Source: Saccoglossus kowalevskii | Taxonomy: Eukaryota; Hemichordata; Enteropneusta; Harrimaniidae | Direction: 5' to 3' | Length of the DNA stretch: 54,393 nucleotides | Assembly: GCF_000003605.2 (NCBI RefSeq) | Contig: NW_003141316.1 | Location: 129,818 to 184,210, forward strand | Shown: in pieces, positions 37,491 through 47,390 of the stretch | How the letters are laid out: each line of letters starts with the position of its first letter | How positions within the stretch are numbered: position 1 is the stretch's first letter | Program-made: the position numbers and the translations under genes | Notes under the pieces: model-generated | What the model saw: only the letters and a program-made list of their open reading frames with translations | Told to the model about the DNA's origin: nothing | Databases searched by the model: none

Positions 37491-38687
37491 TTAATATAAA
37501 TCTTTTCCTTATAAGGATACATCATGGGAATGCCGAAATCCAAAAAGTTTAGAACAGAATCAGCGAACTTTTTTTGTGTGGAATTCGCATTTCCTCATAT
37601 GGTAGGATGAAAATACCACAAAATTACGACAAGCTGTAACTTATGGCGTTACCGTGACAGATATATAATAATATAACTTATTTTGACCCATAGACATATA
37701 TTTGTCCTTTATGTTGCTAGTACTACTATAGGGCAAATAATGGTACATTGTATGTTACCATATTTCCTCTGTGAGGGGAACACGTGTTTACATCATCATT
37801 GTTAGGTTAGTGTCCATCGATATTATTAATGAAGAAAGTCAAGAAAGCAGAATGTCAAAATTTAATGAAAGAGTGAGATGAAACCAATATAGCTGGCTCT
37901 ATCTAGATCTTGTTGAGTTATTTAAAAAAAAAACGTAATTAAGTAGTCAGTGTCCTGCCTTAATGGCCATTAATCACAAAGTCAAGGTTAATTGCTGGTT
38001 TAAATTGTAAAGAAGTGTGAACCTGTACTTCCTGACTGGTAAATTCATGTTCATAGTCAATTAACTTGATGTCACTGAGTTTCTATACATTCTAATGTCT
38101 AGATGTAAATGATTGGCCACCTGGAATAAATATTTGCTTTCAAAATGTTGTAGAGCTGTATTGAATTGATGTCAATTTATCAAGGAATGAAAAACCATGA
38201 TGTAAAAAGAATGGTTTTAAAGTTTGCATTTGCAGCTGTGTTTTAAAAGCTGTGTTATTTATTAGACATTTTCTGGATTTGATGAATTTGGGACATAGCT
38301 CTGGACCAAATTGTATGACAGACACTGTCTGAGCGTCACTAATACTGTCACTCTGACTGTCATCTATCAGACTAGCCAAGTGTTCACTGGTTATTGATTT
38401 TCATGATTCATATGTATTTGTTTGTTGTGTGAAGTTGATCATGAAAGTTTACATGAGTCATTGTTTTGCCATCAGTACATCTTTATTTTACTCTTTGAGT
38501 CAAAGCCAGTAATCATTCAATAAATACACATACCAGATACATATTTTTCAACCATTTGCAATATCCTGTATTAGTAGTGTGTATGTTAGTAAGTGACATA
38601 CAGGACTTGAAGTTCTGTTTGTGTTGACAATTTCTGACTAATCCACCTGGCATTCCAGAAATGAGCCCTGACAGAGGTAACAATAAA

Positions 38688-39208
38688 ACATAATTTTGCA
38701 TACAATAAATGTATGCAATTCTAATAGAGCGAATTCATCATTTAAGAACATGCACCACTAATAGAGCATACTGTGGAATACTTTATTTTCGCTGGAATTA
38801 ATTTTCATGAAAAGGCTTTTTGGGCATTTTGTATGGAATTTATTTTTACTGATTTTTGATGAGTTTAATGTGAAATATAGGAAAAAAAGTATATTCGCTG
38901 GATTTTATTTTCACGGAATCATTCTTTCAGCGAAAATAGCGAAAATAAATTCCAAGCGAAAATAAAGTATTCTACAGTATATGGCAAGAAAATTCTGTAC
39001 CTCCCCCATGCTGTTTGTACTGGATATTGTTTACATTCATAGAAATCATATACATAATTTTGCATACAATAAATGTATGCAATTCTAATAGAGCGAATTC
39101 ATCATTTAAGAACATGCACCACTAATAGAGCATATATGGCAAGAAAATTCTGTACCTCCCCCATGCTGTTTGTACTGGATATTGTTTACATTCATAGAAA
39201 CCATATAC
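38688..39208. repeat. Recent tandem duplication, one unit carrying a MITE
   Basis: A unit of about 155 bp starting ACATAATTTTGCATACAATA occurs at 38688 and again at 39052, nearly identical (one T/C difference noticed near the end). The first unit is lengthened by the family A element at 38771-38977; the second is the uninterrupted version. Confidence 0.92.
38771..38977. mobile_element. MITE family A, copy 5, with proven TA duplication
   Basis: The element is 207 bp, from CTGTGGAATACTTTATTTTC to ATAAAGTATTCTACAG, flanked by TA at 38769-38770 and 38978-38979. The uninterrupted copy of its host sequence at about 39130 has GAGCATATATGGC with a single TA at the insertion point. The TA duplication and long inverted repeats point to a Tc1/mariner-type transposase acting in trans. 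Confidence 0.9.
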
Positions 39209-41109
39209 TTCAAGCTACTGCATAATACAAGAGGTAAACCATGCTAAGAAACTCCTTAAACAAAAATCTTGGATACCTGAATTCAATCTTGTTGAAGTTT
39301 AATTAGTTCTACTTCAATGGTAGATGAACTTGAAAAAAATGTTTACATTAAAGTTGCATTTGGAAATGAACTATCCATTACTGTGTTTACTTTAAATAAT
39401 AACATTAATTATCAGTTTGGGTTTAATTTGAAGTCAGTGATAAGAACTTGAAAGTGAACCCAAAATGTGTTTATAAGTGTGAGATACCATGAAATAATCA
39501 ATACGAAAAAAAATCAAACTTGATAGGTCAAAAGTCTGAACTTAGCTTTGACCTTAGAAAGATATATACATAGGCCATTATTTTGCAGATAGCAATTATT
39601 AAAAGAAAAATTAAAATGAATTTGTTTTATTGGATGAATTATTAGAATCTGTCTGAGTTTGTAGATGTCAGCCAACCATTTGGGAGTTTGTGTCACATGC
39701 TGTGTCTATTTTATCACCAATCAAATGTATACAGGTAAACATTTGACTGAACACCCTAATAAACCATTCATGAGTTCATACACACTCAGAAAATTGAATC
39801 ACCATACCCTGAATCTCTGCATGTTGAAATTAAAAACGAAATTAGAATTCAAAATTGTTTCAATAAACTGCTTTTTTAAAATGGAATCATGCGCTACTGC
39901 CACATAGATGATGAATGTTTTCAGGATTTTTTTTTGTACAAGCTATTTAAATCCCTAATTGTCCTTTTGACCTATGAACTTTCTGAGCAGGTTCATTGGT
40001 TTTAGAAAGAGAGTAAGTTTTGAGTCTGATACTAGGAATGAGAAACGACATGCACTAGTGAGTGAGAAAAGCTTGCACATTGCACTCTCATCCAAAGATG
40101 ATCACTGTACAATCTATCATAGCTTGCAGGTCAGTAGGGTTAAGTGACAGACTTGTTTGTTTAAACCTCCCAACATGTAACAATACACAGGGTGAAAATA
40201 AACATCACAAATTAACTGATATTGGTGCAGATTGAATTACACACACTCTGAAAGTCATTATCTCATAAACCTTGCTGAACTTGGCTTGTTTTCAGTAATC
40301 TGAGTGAGAACTTGTTACAAACAAATTTTAAATTGCTCAATTGCGTCTGGGTGCTTGTGTTGAATTTCTCAAGATGGCCTCTTGAGGGCAACGTTTCGTT
40401 CTGGTTCACTTGAAGACAAAATTGGTATAATGCAACTAATATTAGTATGTGGTAAGGGAACGAATCTATGAATAAAATAAAATACAATCACAGTGAATTG
40501 CTTAATTCATGTTGCTAAGATTTTTCATGATTTGTTAATTTTATACCATTCTTTGATTCTTTGATCTTCACTGTCTCACGAAAATCATGAAAATTTATTA
40601 CTAGCAAAGTTTTATCACAAAATAGTCCTGTTTACACTCTTCTATATTCTTCAGAAGTTTGGGACAAAAATAGCCAAATTGTAGAGTGAAAATTAATTGT
40701 TTTTGTTGGTTCCAAAATTAGGTTTCATATCCAGAAATATTGAAAAATAAATGAAAAAAAAAAGTGCAGGAAAATTTGGGCGAGAAAGTCTGGTGGTGAA
40801 AAGGTTAAAATGTTAAAAATATACACTAGCTTAAAATGAAAGTAAACACCAGTGATACTAGTTTCCATTTTTTTGTTACCAGTTTATTTTACAAGTTTTT
40901 CCCATACTAGTAGTTATGTTCAAAATTTATAAACTCTAGAGGGCAGTCTGCAAGTTCTAAATTTCAACACCATTGATTAAAATACCATGTGTTGATGACT
41001 TGTAATGATGCTAAGTAAATTTCTCAGCTGCTGAACCTAATATTAGTTGTTACCATGGTTTAACCACGATTTAAAATTACTAACATACACTTATTCTGTA
41101 TTTGTCCAG

Positions 41110-41245
41110 GTAAGGAATGGATTCGGTTGCTATGAAGATGTAACCTGGCTGAATGGATTCAGTATAAGACACTGTAACTGGATAAGATATTTAAGAAATG
41201 TGGATAAAATAGAAAATGCCAACATGGTGGCTATGAAAATTAAAG
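41110..41245 (+). CDS. PRDM-like protein, exon 2 (core of PR domain)
   Basis: The exon lies between a TTTGTCCAG acceptor and a GTAAGC donor (in phase 0, out phase 1) and encodes residues 72 to 117. It contains the PR/SET hallmark region: a tryptophan at 84 in EDVTWLNGF, then CNWIRYLRNV (93-102), equivalent to the NWMRYV motif of PRDM proteins. NANMVAMKIKG (107-117) follows, equivalent to the EQNLVAVQ block. Joining exon 1 to exon 2 gives 46 residues between GTSF and CNW, against about 44 in recalled PRDM14, so no exon need be missing from the 30.7-kb intron between them. Confidence 0.88.
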
Positions 41246-41851
41246 GTAAGCAATATAATATCTCTTAACTTCATTTTTACAGAGGTTTTTGGTTTGTGGA
41301 TAATATTTTAGGTATTCATACCTAGATCTTATAGCTAAAAATATTACATTATTTTGGCAGAAACCAGAAAGTATTTTTGTGAGTTGTCCTTTTTGAACTA
41401 ACATTCTTACTGGCCTGAAATATATATTATTTATATGTTCAGTCATATGAAAGCAAGAGAGTCATTACCTGTTCAGACGGCCATAGTGTGTCTACCCATA
41501 AGCTTTTGCATTTTAGTGTGTTCTTATTGTCGCATAGGACTCAATTCTCACATCGTGACAACACTGCACATTAAGATATTTGTATCGATGAAAAGCATGT
41601 GCGACTGTGACTTGATCTAGGAATGTCTGTATGCATGTAGAACTAGCAGAGTCACATGTCATTTAAAGCGCGTGTCATGTAAATAAACAATGTCTTTTAC
41701 ACGCATTGTATAAGTCGCTATGAGTTCCATATCGAACAGGACGTGGCACGACGACTGTCGCCCTTTAACTATAAGCACCACTAATAGAGCATTTAATTAT
41801 TCTAAAGATATACAACAAAGATTAATACAAATTGATTGTTTTATTTTGCAG
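41246..41851 (+). other. PRDM gene intron 2
   Basis: Consensus GTAAGC donor and TTTTGCAG acceptor. It contains the family F element at 41663-41768 and a CTAATAGAGC tag at 41781; otherwise nothing is recognised. Confidence 0.85.
41663..41768. mobile_element. TTAA-flanked MITE family F, copy 3
   Basis: TTAA at 41663-41666 and 41765-41768. The middle CATGTAAATAAACAATG and the right part TCGCTATGAGTTCCATATCG match copy 1; the left arm is shortened. It ends 83 bp before exon 3 of the PRDM gene. Confidence 0.75.
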
Positions 41852-42013
41852 GACAACCAGTATACAATGTAACCAAAGTAATCCCATCTAACTCGGAGAT
41901 ATTAGTGTACTTCTCAACTACAGATCACAGTATGAGTTCAATATTGAAGGATACCAGTCCTGTGTCACCACCTGTACAATCACCACCCATGCCTCTTACA
42001 CATTCTATACCAG
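41852..42013 (+). CDS. PRDM-like protein, exon 3 (end of PR domain, proline-rich linker)
   Basis: The exon lies between a TTTTGCAG acceptor and a weak GTTTGT donor, phase 1 at both ends, and covers residues 117-171. It finishes the PR domain with QPVYNVTKVIPSNSEILVYF (118-137). This aligns with the FYxxxxxIxxxxELLVWY motif; the final tyrosine is a phenylalanine (F137), another deviation from the SET consensus. It then enters a Ser/Pro-rich linker (SPVSPPVQSPPMPLTH). Reading through the weak donor would add ten or so residues and stop at 42046-42048. Confidence 0.87.
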
Positions 42014-42427
42014 GTTTGTCAAATTTTATCATGATTTCTTCAAATTAATGAAAAATTATTTTCCATGAATTTTAAATTTACATTCACATCACTAGACCCA
42101 AACTTAAAATTTCTAAAAAAAACTGAAATATTAAAATTAATTTTTTGAATACTGGCGATTCTTATCCTTGATACCACAGTCACTCCTAGTAGAGTGACTG
42201 TGCTGAGACATACCTAAATGTGACTGACTGTTGTTTACAGTTTACAAATCTAACTAAATTCAAGATACCTTGAGCTTAATTCATAATTTGCAGTAAATAT
42301 CTTTTTACCCATCGACAATCTGAACATTTTATGGTCTATATATCAGAGAATATACCTCACAGGTTTGCAAAGAAGAATGTAACTAGTTCATATTGTATTG
42401 ATTGATTGATTGATTGATTGATTATAG
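42014..42427 (+). other. PRDM gene intron 3, weak splice signals
   Basis: The donor is CAG followed by GTTTGT, with T at +3 and +4 instead of the purine-adenine of a strong site. The acceptor ATTATAG follows an ATTG microsatellite rather than a pyrimidine tract. If retained, the frame stops at 42046-42048. Confidence 0.75.
42398..42424. repeat. (ATTG)n microsatellite at a 3' splice site
   Basis: About six ATTG units end three bases before the AG of the intron 3 acceptor. Each unit contributes TTGAT, which fits the animal branch-point consensus yUnAy. Confidence 0.92.
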
Positions 42428-42579
42428 ATTATTGCCATGGTGTTCCTACTTCTCCAATGAAGTTTTCACCACCACCACTGTTACATGTACCCACTGCATT
42501 GAATTTGATCACTCCACCACCTGAAGATGACAGGAAACACACATCGTACCATAATAGCAGGGAACGCTACACACAACAT
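42428..42579 (+). CDS. PRDM-like protein, exon 4 (proline-rich linker)
   Basis: The exon has an ATTATAG acceptor immediately after an ATTG microsatellite, a strong GTAAGT donor, and phases 1 in and 0 out. It encodes residues 171-221: DYCHGVPTSPMKFSPPPLLH, then a stretch of TPPPEDDRKH character. It is low-complexity, proline-rich and disordered in appearance, as is usual between the PR domain and zinc fingers of PRDM proteins. No fold or signal is seen. Confidence 0.8.
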
Positions 42580-42681
42580 GTAAGTAAGCCAGACAAAACC
42601 AGTGTAAAACTAGCGAAAACTTATACCAGTTGAACTTAGTAAAATACACATTGTGTAACATTGAACAGCTCTCAAATGAAG

Positions 42682-42770
42682 TACTGTAAAGGGGTTAATT
42701 ATTCACTGGGTTTTAATTTTGCTTATTTCGCTGACTGAAAAATGCGCTAAAAATTAGTCATTTTACAGTC
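42682..42770. mobile_element. MITE family B, internally deleted copy 3
   Basis: Left end TACTGTAAAGGGGTTAATTA and right end AAAATTAGTCATTTTACAGT match family B, but only about 90 bp remain. It lies in PRDM intron 4 (42580-42920). Confidence 0.75.
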
Positions 42771-42920
42771 AAACATGGACAACCTATGTAGTTGAAAATA
42801 AATATTCTGTATATTTGATCATGTTTATACATTATGTTAGCTGTTATCAACCATTGCAAATTCATTTCAATGACAGTGGGATATATTAAAATTATATTTT
42901 ATATTCTCGTTTTTACTTAG

Positions 42921-43053
42921 ATCATAGATAAAAATAACAGAAGCGGTCATTTGTTGAGAAGAAACAAAGAAAGATCTATGTTACCTTGTGAAGTCTGTAA
43001 TAAAGTATTTGACAGACCATCATTGTTAAAACGACACATGAGAACACATACTG
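42921..43053 (+). CDS. PRDM-like protein, exon 5 (zinc finger 1)
   Basis: The exon has a TTTTACTTAG acceptor and a GTAAGC donor, phase 0 in and 1 out, and encodes residues 222-266. A basic stretch (HLLRRNKERS) precedes C2H2 finger 1, which has zinc ligands C244, C247, H260 and H264. The helix residues at -1, 3 and 6 are R, L and R. The basic patch could serve as a nuclear localisation signal. The linker THTGERPH is split by the intron after its glycine codon's first base. Confidence 0.9.
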
Positions 43054-43420
43054 GTAAGCTTATCAAAGTTTCTTAATTTTTAGGTATACATTTGTTTGTA
43101 TAGATGTAAATATTCAAACTCAAGTTTCAATACACCGACTTAATGATATAGCGCCCTCTAGGTTCCATAGCAAAAACTGAAAAACGAATGGTTTTCAGGT
43201 TGCTGAACAGCGCCCTCAAAGTCAAAAGATGGAATGTAGGAGTTCAATACTCAACTCTTTTGATGAATCGATAATAATTGAAACTACTGCCCTCTATATG
43301 TTTTAAATTTATTTAAAATAACAGTTTAGAATATGTTGACATTTCTACAGTCACCAAGACTAGTAGTTAGATATTTTTGTATGGCTCATACAATTTAGTA
43401 ATTGATTTTCTCCTTTAAAG

Positions 43421-43590
43421 GTGAACGACCTCATCGTTGTGATGTGTGTGGTAAAGCATTCAGTACGTCCAGTTCTTTAAATACACACCAAAGGATTCAT
43501 TCTGGTGAGAAACCACACCAGTGTAAAATATGCTCTAAAAAATTCACTGCAAGTTCCAATCTCTACTATCATAAAATGACACATCAAAAG
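43421..43590 (+). CDS. PRDM-like protein, exon 6 (zinc fingers 2 and 3)
   Basis: The exon has a TTTAAAG acceptor and a GTAAGA donor, phase 1 in and 0 out, and encodes residues 266-322. Finger 2 uses C272, C275, H288 and H292 ([20 protein letters not shown]). Finger 3 uses C300, C303, H316 and H320 ([19 protein letters not shown]). The linker between them is a standard HSGEKPH. This two-finger block, with SSSLN followed by FTASS, is the part most like recalled PRDM14, and it is the main reason to suspect that subfamily. Helix residues -1/3/6 are T/S/T and A/N/Y. Confidence 0.92.
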
Positions 43591-43871
43591 GTAAGACAAG
43601 ACAATTCATTCCCAAAGGAGATAATCCCATGTTATTTATTTTATATTTATTTTATTTATCTTATTTTTATATGATCCACTGTATGTTTGTTCATACTAGC
43701 AGAGTCTGGAATAAATTCATTTTTCTGTGCATTTTAAATCGTTAAAGTTCTGCAGTTGTCATGCAAGCTCATGCTAAATGTGAGTCCCATGCGATGTATA
43801 CAATGCATGTAGTATACATTATATATGCAAAATTTGATGATGAACTGCACAACACTATAAAGTGAAGAAAG

Positions 43872-44073
43872 TACTGTAAAACATGTCTTTTTAGCTAGCA
43901 TGTTATTTGAGCTAATCTGTAATTTTGCTAATTCAAGATGTAGCTAATTTAACAGAAGGTATATTCTCACAGGGTGATAGTCGACACTTTAGCTAAATTA
44001 AGATTCTGTTAATTCATGCCAAGCATCAAATCCGCTAAAATTGCATGCAGCCATTTCAACATTTTCTACAGTA
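43872..44073. mobile_element. MITE family C, copy 1 (degraded)
   Basis: Starts TACTGTAAAACATGTCTTTT and ends TTCTACAGTA, with TAGCTAATTTAA-type internal words. It lies in PRDM intron 6 (43591-44547). It is a relative of the better preserved copy at 46058. Confidence 0.6.
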
Positions 44074-44547
44074 AATAACACTGAATAAACAACATACTAT
44101 GTAATACACTCTCAATCTATGAGGTGTTAAAATGAGTTCTCTGAACATTTTTATAAACTAACCTAACCCAAGTTTTAACTCCCCTACAGCAATTAGCTTC
44201 GAATATTTTGGGAACTGAAATTTACACTTTCAGTACTCTCAAAAAATAGATTTTTTTTTGTGTTTGAGCTGCTGTGAGGCAGAAAAAATTCTATTAGCAA
44301 AACATTTATGTGAAGCTTAAAAAAGGTAGATGGTATAAGCAATGTCATTCAAATAGACAAGTCTGGTTGTGTAATCTTTCATAATATTGCATCTAGCAAG
44401 TCTTTTAAATGAAAAAAATAAACACTGTACAACCTTAGATGAAAAAACTATAGATACTGAAAACCCTATACCCATTTATGTCATCAAAGCACTTGTGTTC
44501 CTTTCTTCTGATAACCAAAGTTAAGTTTATTTATTTTCTATCCGTAG

Positions 44548-44713
44548 GAAAAGCCACATAAATGTACGCTGTGTTCCAAGTCCTTCCCAACACCTGGTGA
44601 TTTGAAATGCCATATGTATGTACATAACGGATCATGGCCATTTAAATGTGGACTCTGTAACCGTGGTTTCAGTAAACAAACAAATCTAAGAAATCATTTG
44701 ATGCTACATACTG
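44548..44713 (+). CDS. PRDM-like protein, exon 7 (zinc fingers 4 and 5)
   Basis: The exon has an ATCCGTAG acceptor and a GTAAGT donor, phase 0 in and 1 out, and encodes residues 323-378. Finger 4 uses C328, C331, H344 and H348; finger 5 uses C356, C359, H372 and H376. The linkers HQKEKPH and HNGSWPF deviate from TGEKP, so the array may not sit on DNA as one rigid unit. Helix residues -1/3/6 are T/D/C and K/N/N. Confidence 0.9.
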
Positions 44714-45463
44714 GTAAGTTATTCTGTTATTAAAACTTATTATTATACATCTGTCACCGTAACACCATAAATTTCGCACATTCCTGCTTGTACGATCAAA
44801 CATTTCCAAGTACCCACTGCATTCTGTGACACACTATTGGTTAGAACCAGGTTTGAATGATAAACATGAAATGGCATCGCTTTCAAACACAAAACGCTTC
44901 TTGTAAGATCTTCATTGCATATCACCATATATGATTATGAAAGCTGCATTCTTTTATCTTATAAATTCTTGATATAATTCATCAGTGTATTTCCAAAAGT
45001 TACGATGTACTATATCAACCATTGTATCTGCATTGTACCATATTAGGAATTATGCAAATTCAAAATATGGAATAATGATGCACATGTCTAGCCAAGTTAG
45101 GTCCTGCTACAAAAATGATCACTGACTCATGAAATATAATGTCTCATGAAATTAAATAGATAGTATACAGGGCAAAACATTTTACCCCATGCTTGTTTTA
45201 GATGTAAATAACGATGTAATTTGTCCATATTGTATAGGACATGTATAGCGCATGCACTTCATTAAATTTCAGAGGCATTTTTAAGATCAAAATAAATCAA
45301 ATTTTAATGATTTTGTATACAGATTTTTGGTGTGTATGCAATTCTGTTGGATAGTTGCTTTGTAATGCAGCAAATACATTATTCAACAAATCACAGCCAT
45401 ATCATTCAACAATAAACAACCTGTTCCATTATTATCGCCTTTAACAATACTTTCCTTTTGCAG
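44714..45463 (+). other. PRDM gene intron 7
   Basis: Consensus GTAAGT donor and CTTTTGCAG acceptor. No element, RNA or extra exon is recognised; a fragment near 45245-45360 vaguely resembles the TTTTAATGATT core of the 26697 element. Confidence 0.8.
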
Positions 45464-45547
45464 GTGAACGACCGTACGAATGTACACTTTGTGGCAAAAG
45501 ATTTGCCTTGCCCTGTAACTTGAAAGCTCATATGAAAACACATGAAG
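45464..45547 (+). CDS. PRDM-like protein, exon 8 (zinc finger 6)
   Basis: An 84-nt exon with a CTTTTGCAG acceptor and a GTAAGG donor, phase 1 at both ends, encoding residues 378-406. It holds a single finger reached through a canonical TGERPY linker: C384, C387, H400, H404 ([18 protein letters not shown]). Being phase-symmetric, it could be skipped without a frameshift. Helix residues -1/3/6 are L/N/A. Confidence 0.9.
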
Positions 45548-46057
45548 GTAAGGAAAATTTAATTTACTCTGGAACACATACTATTATTATGTTTGTATAT
45601 CCATAAAATATCTTTTTTCAGACACAGAAAAATCATTTAAGTATATGTGTACTTGGCTGATTCATTTTAAAATTAATTCTAAATCAATTCTAAGTGAAAG
45701 TAATCTGCAGTATTTGGTCTCATTGCCGTCGACAGCTGATCATTATGAGTGTACATTCTACAGTTGGATTCTGCCAAAGCAGTTTCTCTTTTGGAGTGAA
45801 CCATTATATTTGGGAGGGTGAGGGTAGCCTCCAGAACTCTGAACAATGAAAACGAATGAGCTCCAAGAAAGAAACACACAGAAACAAAACAAGCTTCCTG
45901 TGGGAAAGAAAAAATAGACATGCAATCCCCACTAATGAAAATAAGGTTCTGGTGCTTGCAGGATTCTATTTTCAGGGTGCATTGAAAGGTGTACAAGTAA
46001 TTATGCATGGTCATATTTTGGTTGACATTAGGTTAGCGCATCAAGGTGTAATTTGAT

Positions 46058-46288
46058 TACTGTAAAACATGTTGAAAAAAGCGGCATGCAATTTTAGTGA
46101 ATTGTAGTAAAATGACGTAATAGCGAAATGTTGATTTAGCGAATCTCTCTTGTCATTGTTGATTTCTTTGTTTAGCGGCCATTTTGAATTGATAATAAAG
46201 TCATCAGCGACATCTTGAAATAGCGAATCAGTTTTCTCGCTAAATTCGCGAAAAAGACATGCTCGCGAAAAAGACATGTTTTACAGTA
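46058..46288. mobile_element. MITE family C, copy 2
   Basis: A 231-bp element with left end TACTGTAAAACATGTTGAAA and right end AAGACATGTTTTACAGTA. The right arm contains a doubled CGCGAAAAAGACATG word. It shares the outermost TACTGTAAAA word with families A, B and D. Confidence 0.82.
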
Positions 46289-46976
46289 TACAGAGATACA
46301 TAGCTTATAGTTGTATATTTCTATTATTGAAGTGTGGTTTCTGTGGCTAATATGCATGTCATGTACCAGGCAAGCATATAATGCAAGGTGGAGACAGCTG
46401 TCATATTTGCTCCATTAGTAGGGTATACACATATATAACAGATATTTCTATGTTCAAAATAATTCATATTTTAATCATCCAGCATACGCAATTTTGAGTT
46501 TATGTGCATTTCTAATAGAGCAAAAAAAGAAATCCTGTTTAGAAGATATTTCTTGTGAAATCCTTGAGGCAGCAAGCAAACTTTTTTGCCCAAAAGCAAA
46601 AATAAAAAAAATTTAAATATACTTTCCTACACAGAGAAACTTGAAAACAGTAACAAAAAAAAACAGTGGGTAGATCCAAAATACAATCTAGCAGGTGCTT
46701 GGTGGGGGGGGGGGGGGGCAGTATGGGTTGATTAACATTGACTTTTTTTTGTCTTTTTTTGTCCTGCCCTTACTTACATGCATGTTCACTGGGTGCATGC
46801 TTACAGCACAAGACAAGCACTGTAGCTAGGGATATTTTGTTCATTTGGGGCAAGTCCTATATTAATTACCACAAAAATACTTAAAATGTACGAAAAATTT
46901 ACCATGAAAAATTTTAAAGAGTTAAAAGAAATAATTGTTCTTATTTCCAAACTCTGTCAACTGTGACGGTGTGATT

Positions 46977-47172
46977 TTACTTTATTTTCACATGGCTGAA
47001 AACTTGAGTGAACATTCATTTTCATTTACTTTATTTTCACATGGCTGAAAACTTGAGTGAACATTCATTTTCATTTACTTTATTTTCACATGGCTGAAAA
47101 CTTGAGTGAACATTCATTTTCATTTACTTTATTTTCACATGGCTGAAAACTTGAGTGAACATTCATTTTCAC
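46977..47172. repeat. Tandem repeat, four units of 49 bp
   Basis: Units begin at 46977, 47026, 47075 and 47124 (TTACTTTATTTTCACATGGC, then TGAAAACTTGAGTGAACATT) and appear identical. The unit resembles the arm of family A, and the downstream CCAGTGAAAATGTATTCTAC (47244) resembles a family A right end. Confidence 0.95.
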
Positions 47173-47390
47173 TGATTTACCATAACTAATATACAATGGG
47201 GGAATAGTGATATCACTAGATTAAATTTTTGTAAATTCACACTTCCAGTGAAAATGTATTCTACAATGTATCTGAATACGTATTACGTGAATGCTATAAT
47301 CAAATAACTTGATCTTACAACCTCATACTTAATGTGTAAAAATGCTACTGTTCATGTGTTTGACCCTTGTTTCTCCATTTCTTATTGTAG

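Larger units (their letters stand above)
10417..41109 (+). other. PRDM gene intron 1, 30.7 kb, repeat-filled
   Basis: A GTAAGT donor and a TTTGTCCAG acceptor bound this intron, which separates the first from the second third of the PR domain. No other gene is supported inside. The longer open frames (for example 28024-28332 and 30198-30449 on the - strand, 30959-31297 on the - strand) have no recognised domain and no partner exons. The intron holds many of the mobile elements and tandem repeats listed separately. Long first introns of developmental regulators often carry enhancers, but none can be identified from one sequence. Confidence 0.75.
45548..47390 (+). other. PRDM gene intron 8
   Basis: GTAAGG donor and CTTATTGTAG acceptor. 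It contains the family C element at 46058-46288, a run of 15 G at 46704-46718 and the 49-bp tandem repeat at 46977-47172. Open frames on the - strand (45679-46014, 46041-46277) overlap these and look non-coding. Confidence 0.8.

Noticed and set aside
45679-46014. 111-residue open frame on the - strand in intron 8
   Set aside because: Antisense to the gene with no known motif; an overlapping + strand frame is equally unsupported.
47342-47390. Upstream extension of the last PRDM exon to an ATG
   Set aside because: This part contains the pyrimidine tract and acceptor AG of intron 8; the spliced frame from exon 8 is consistent.
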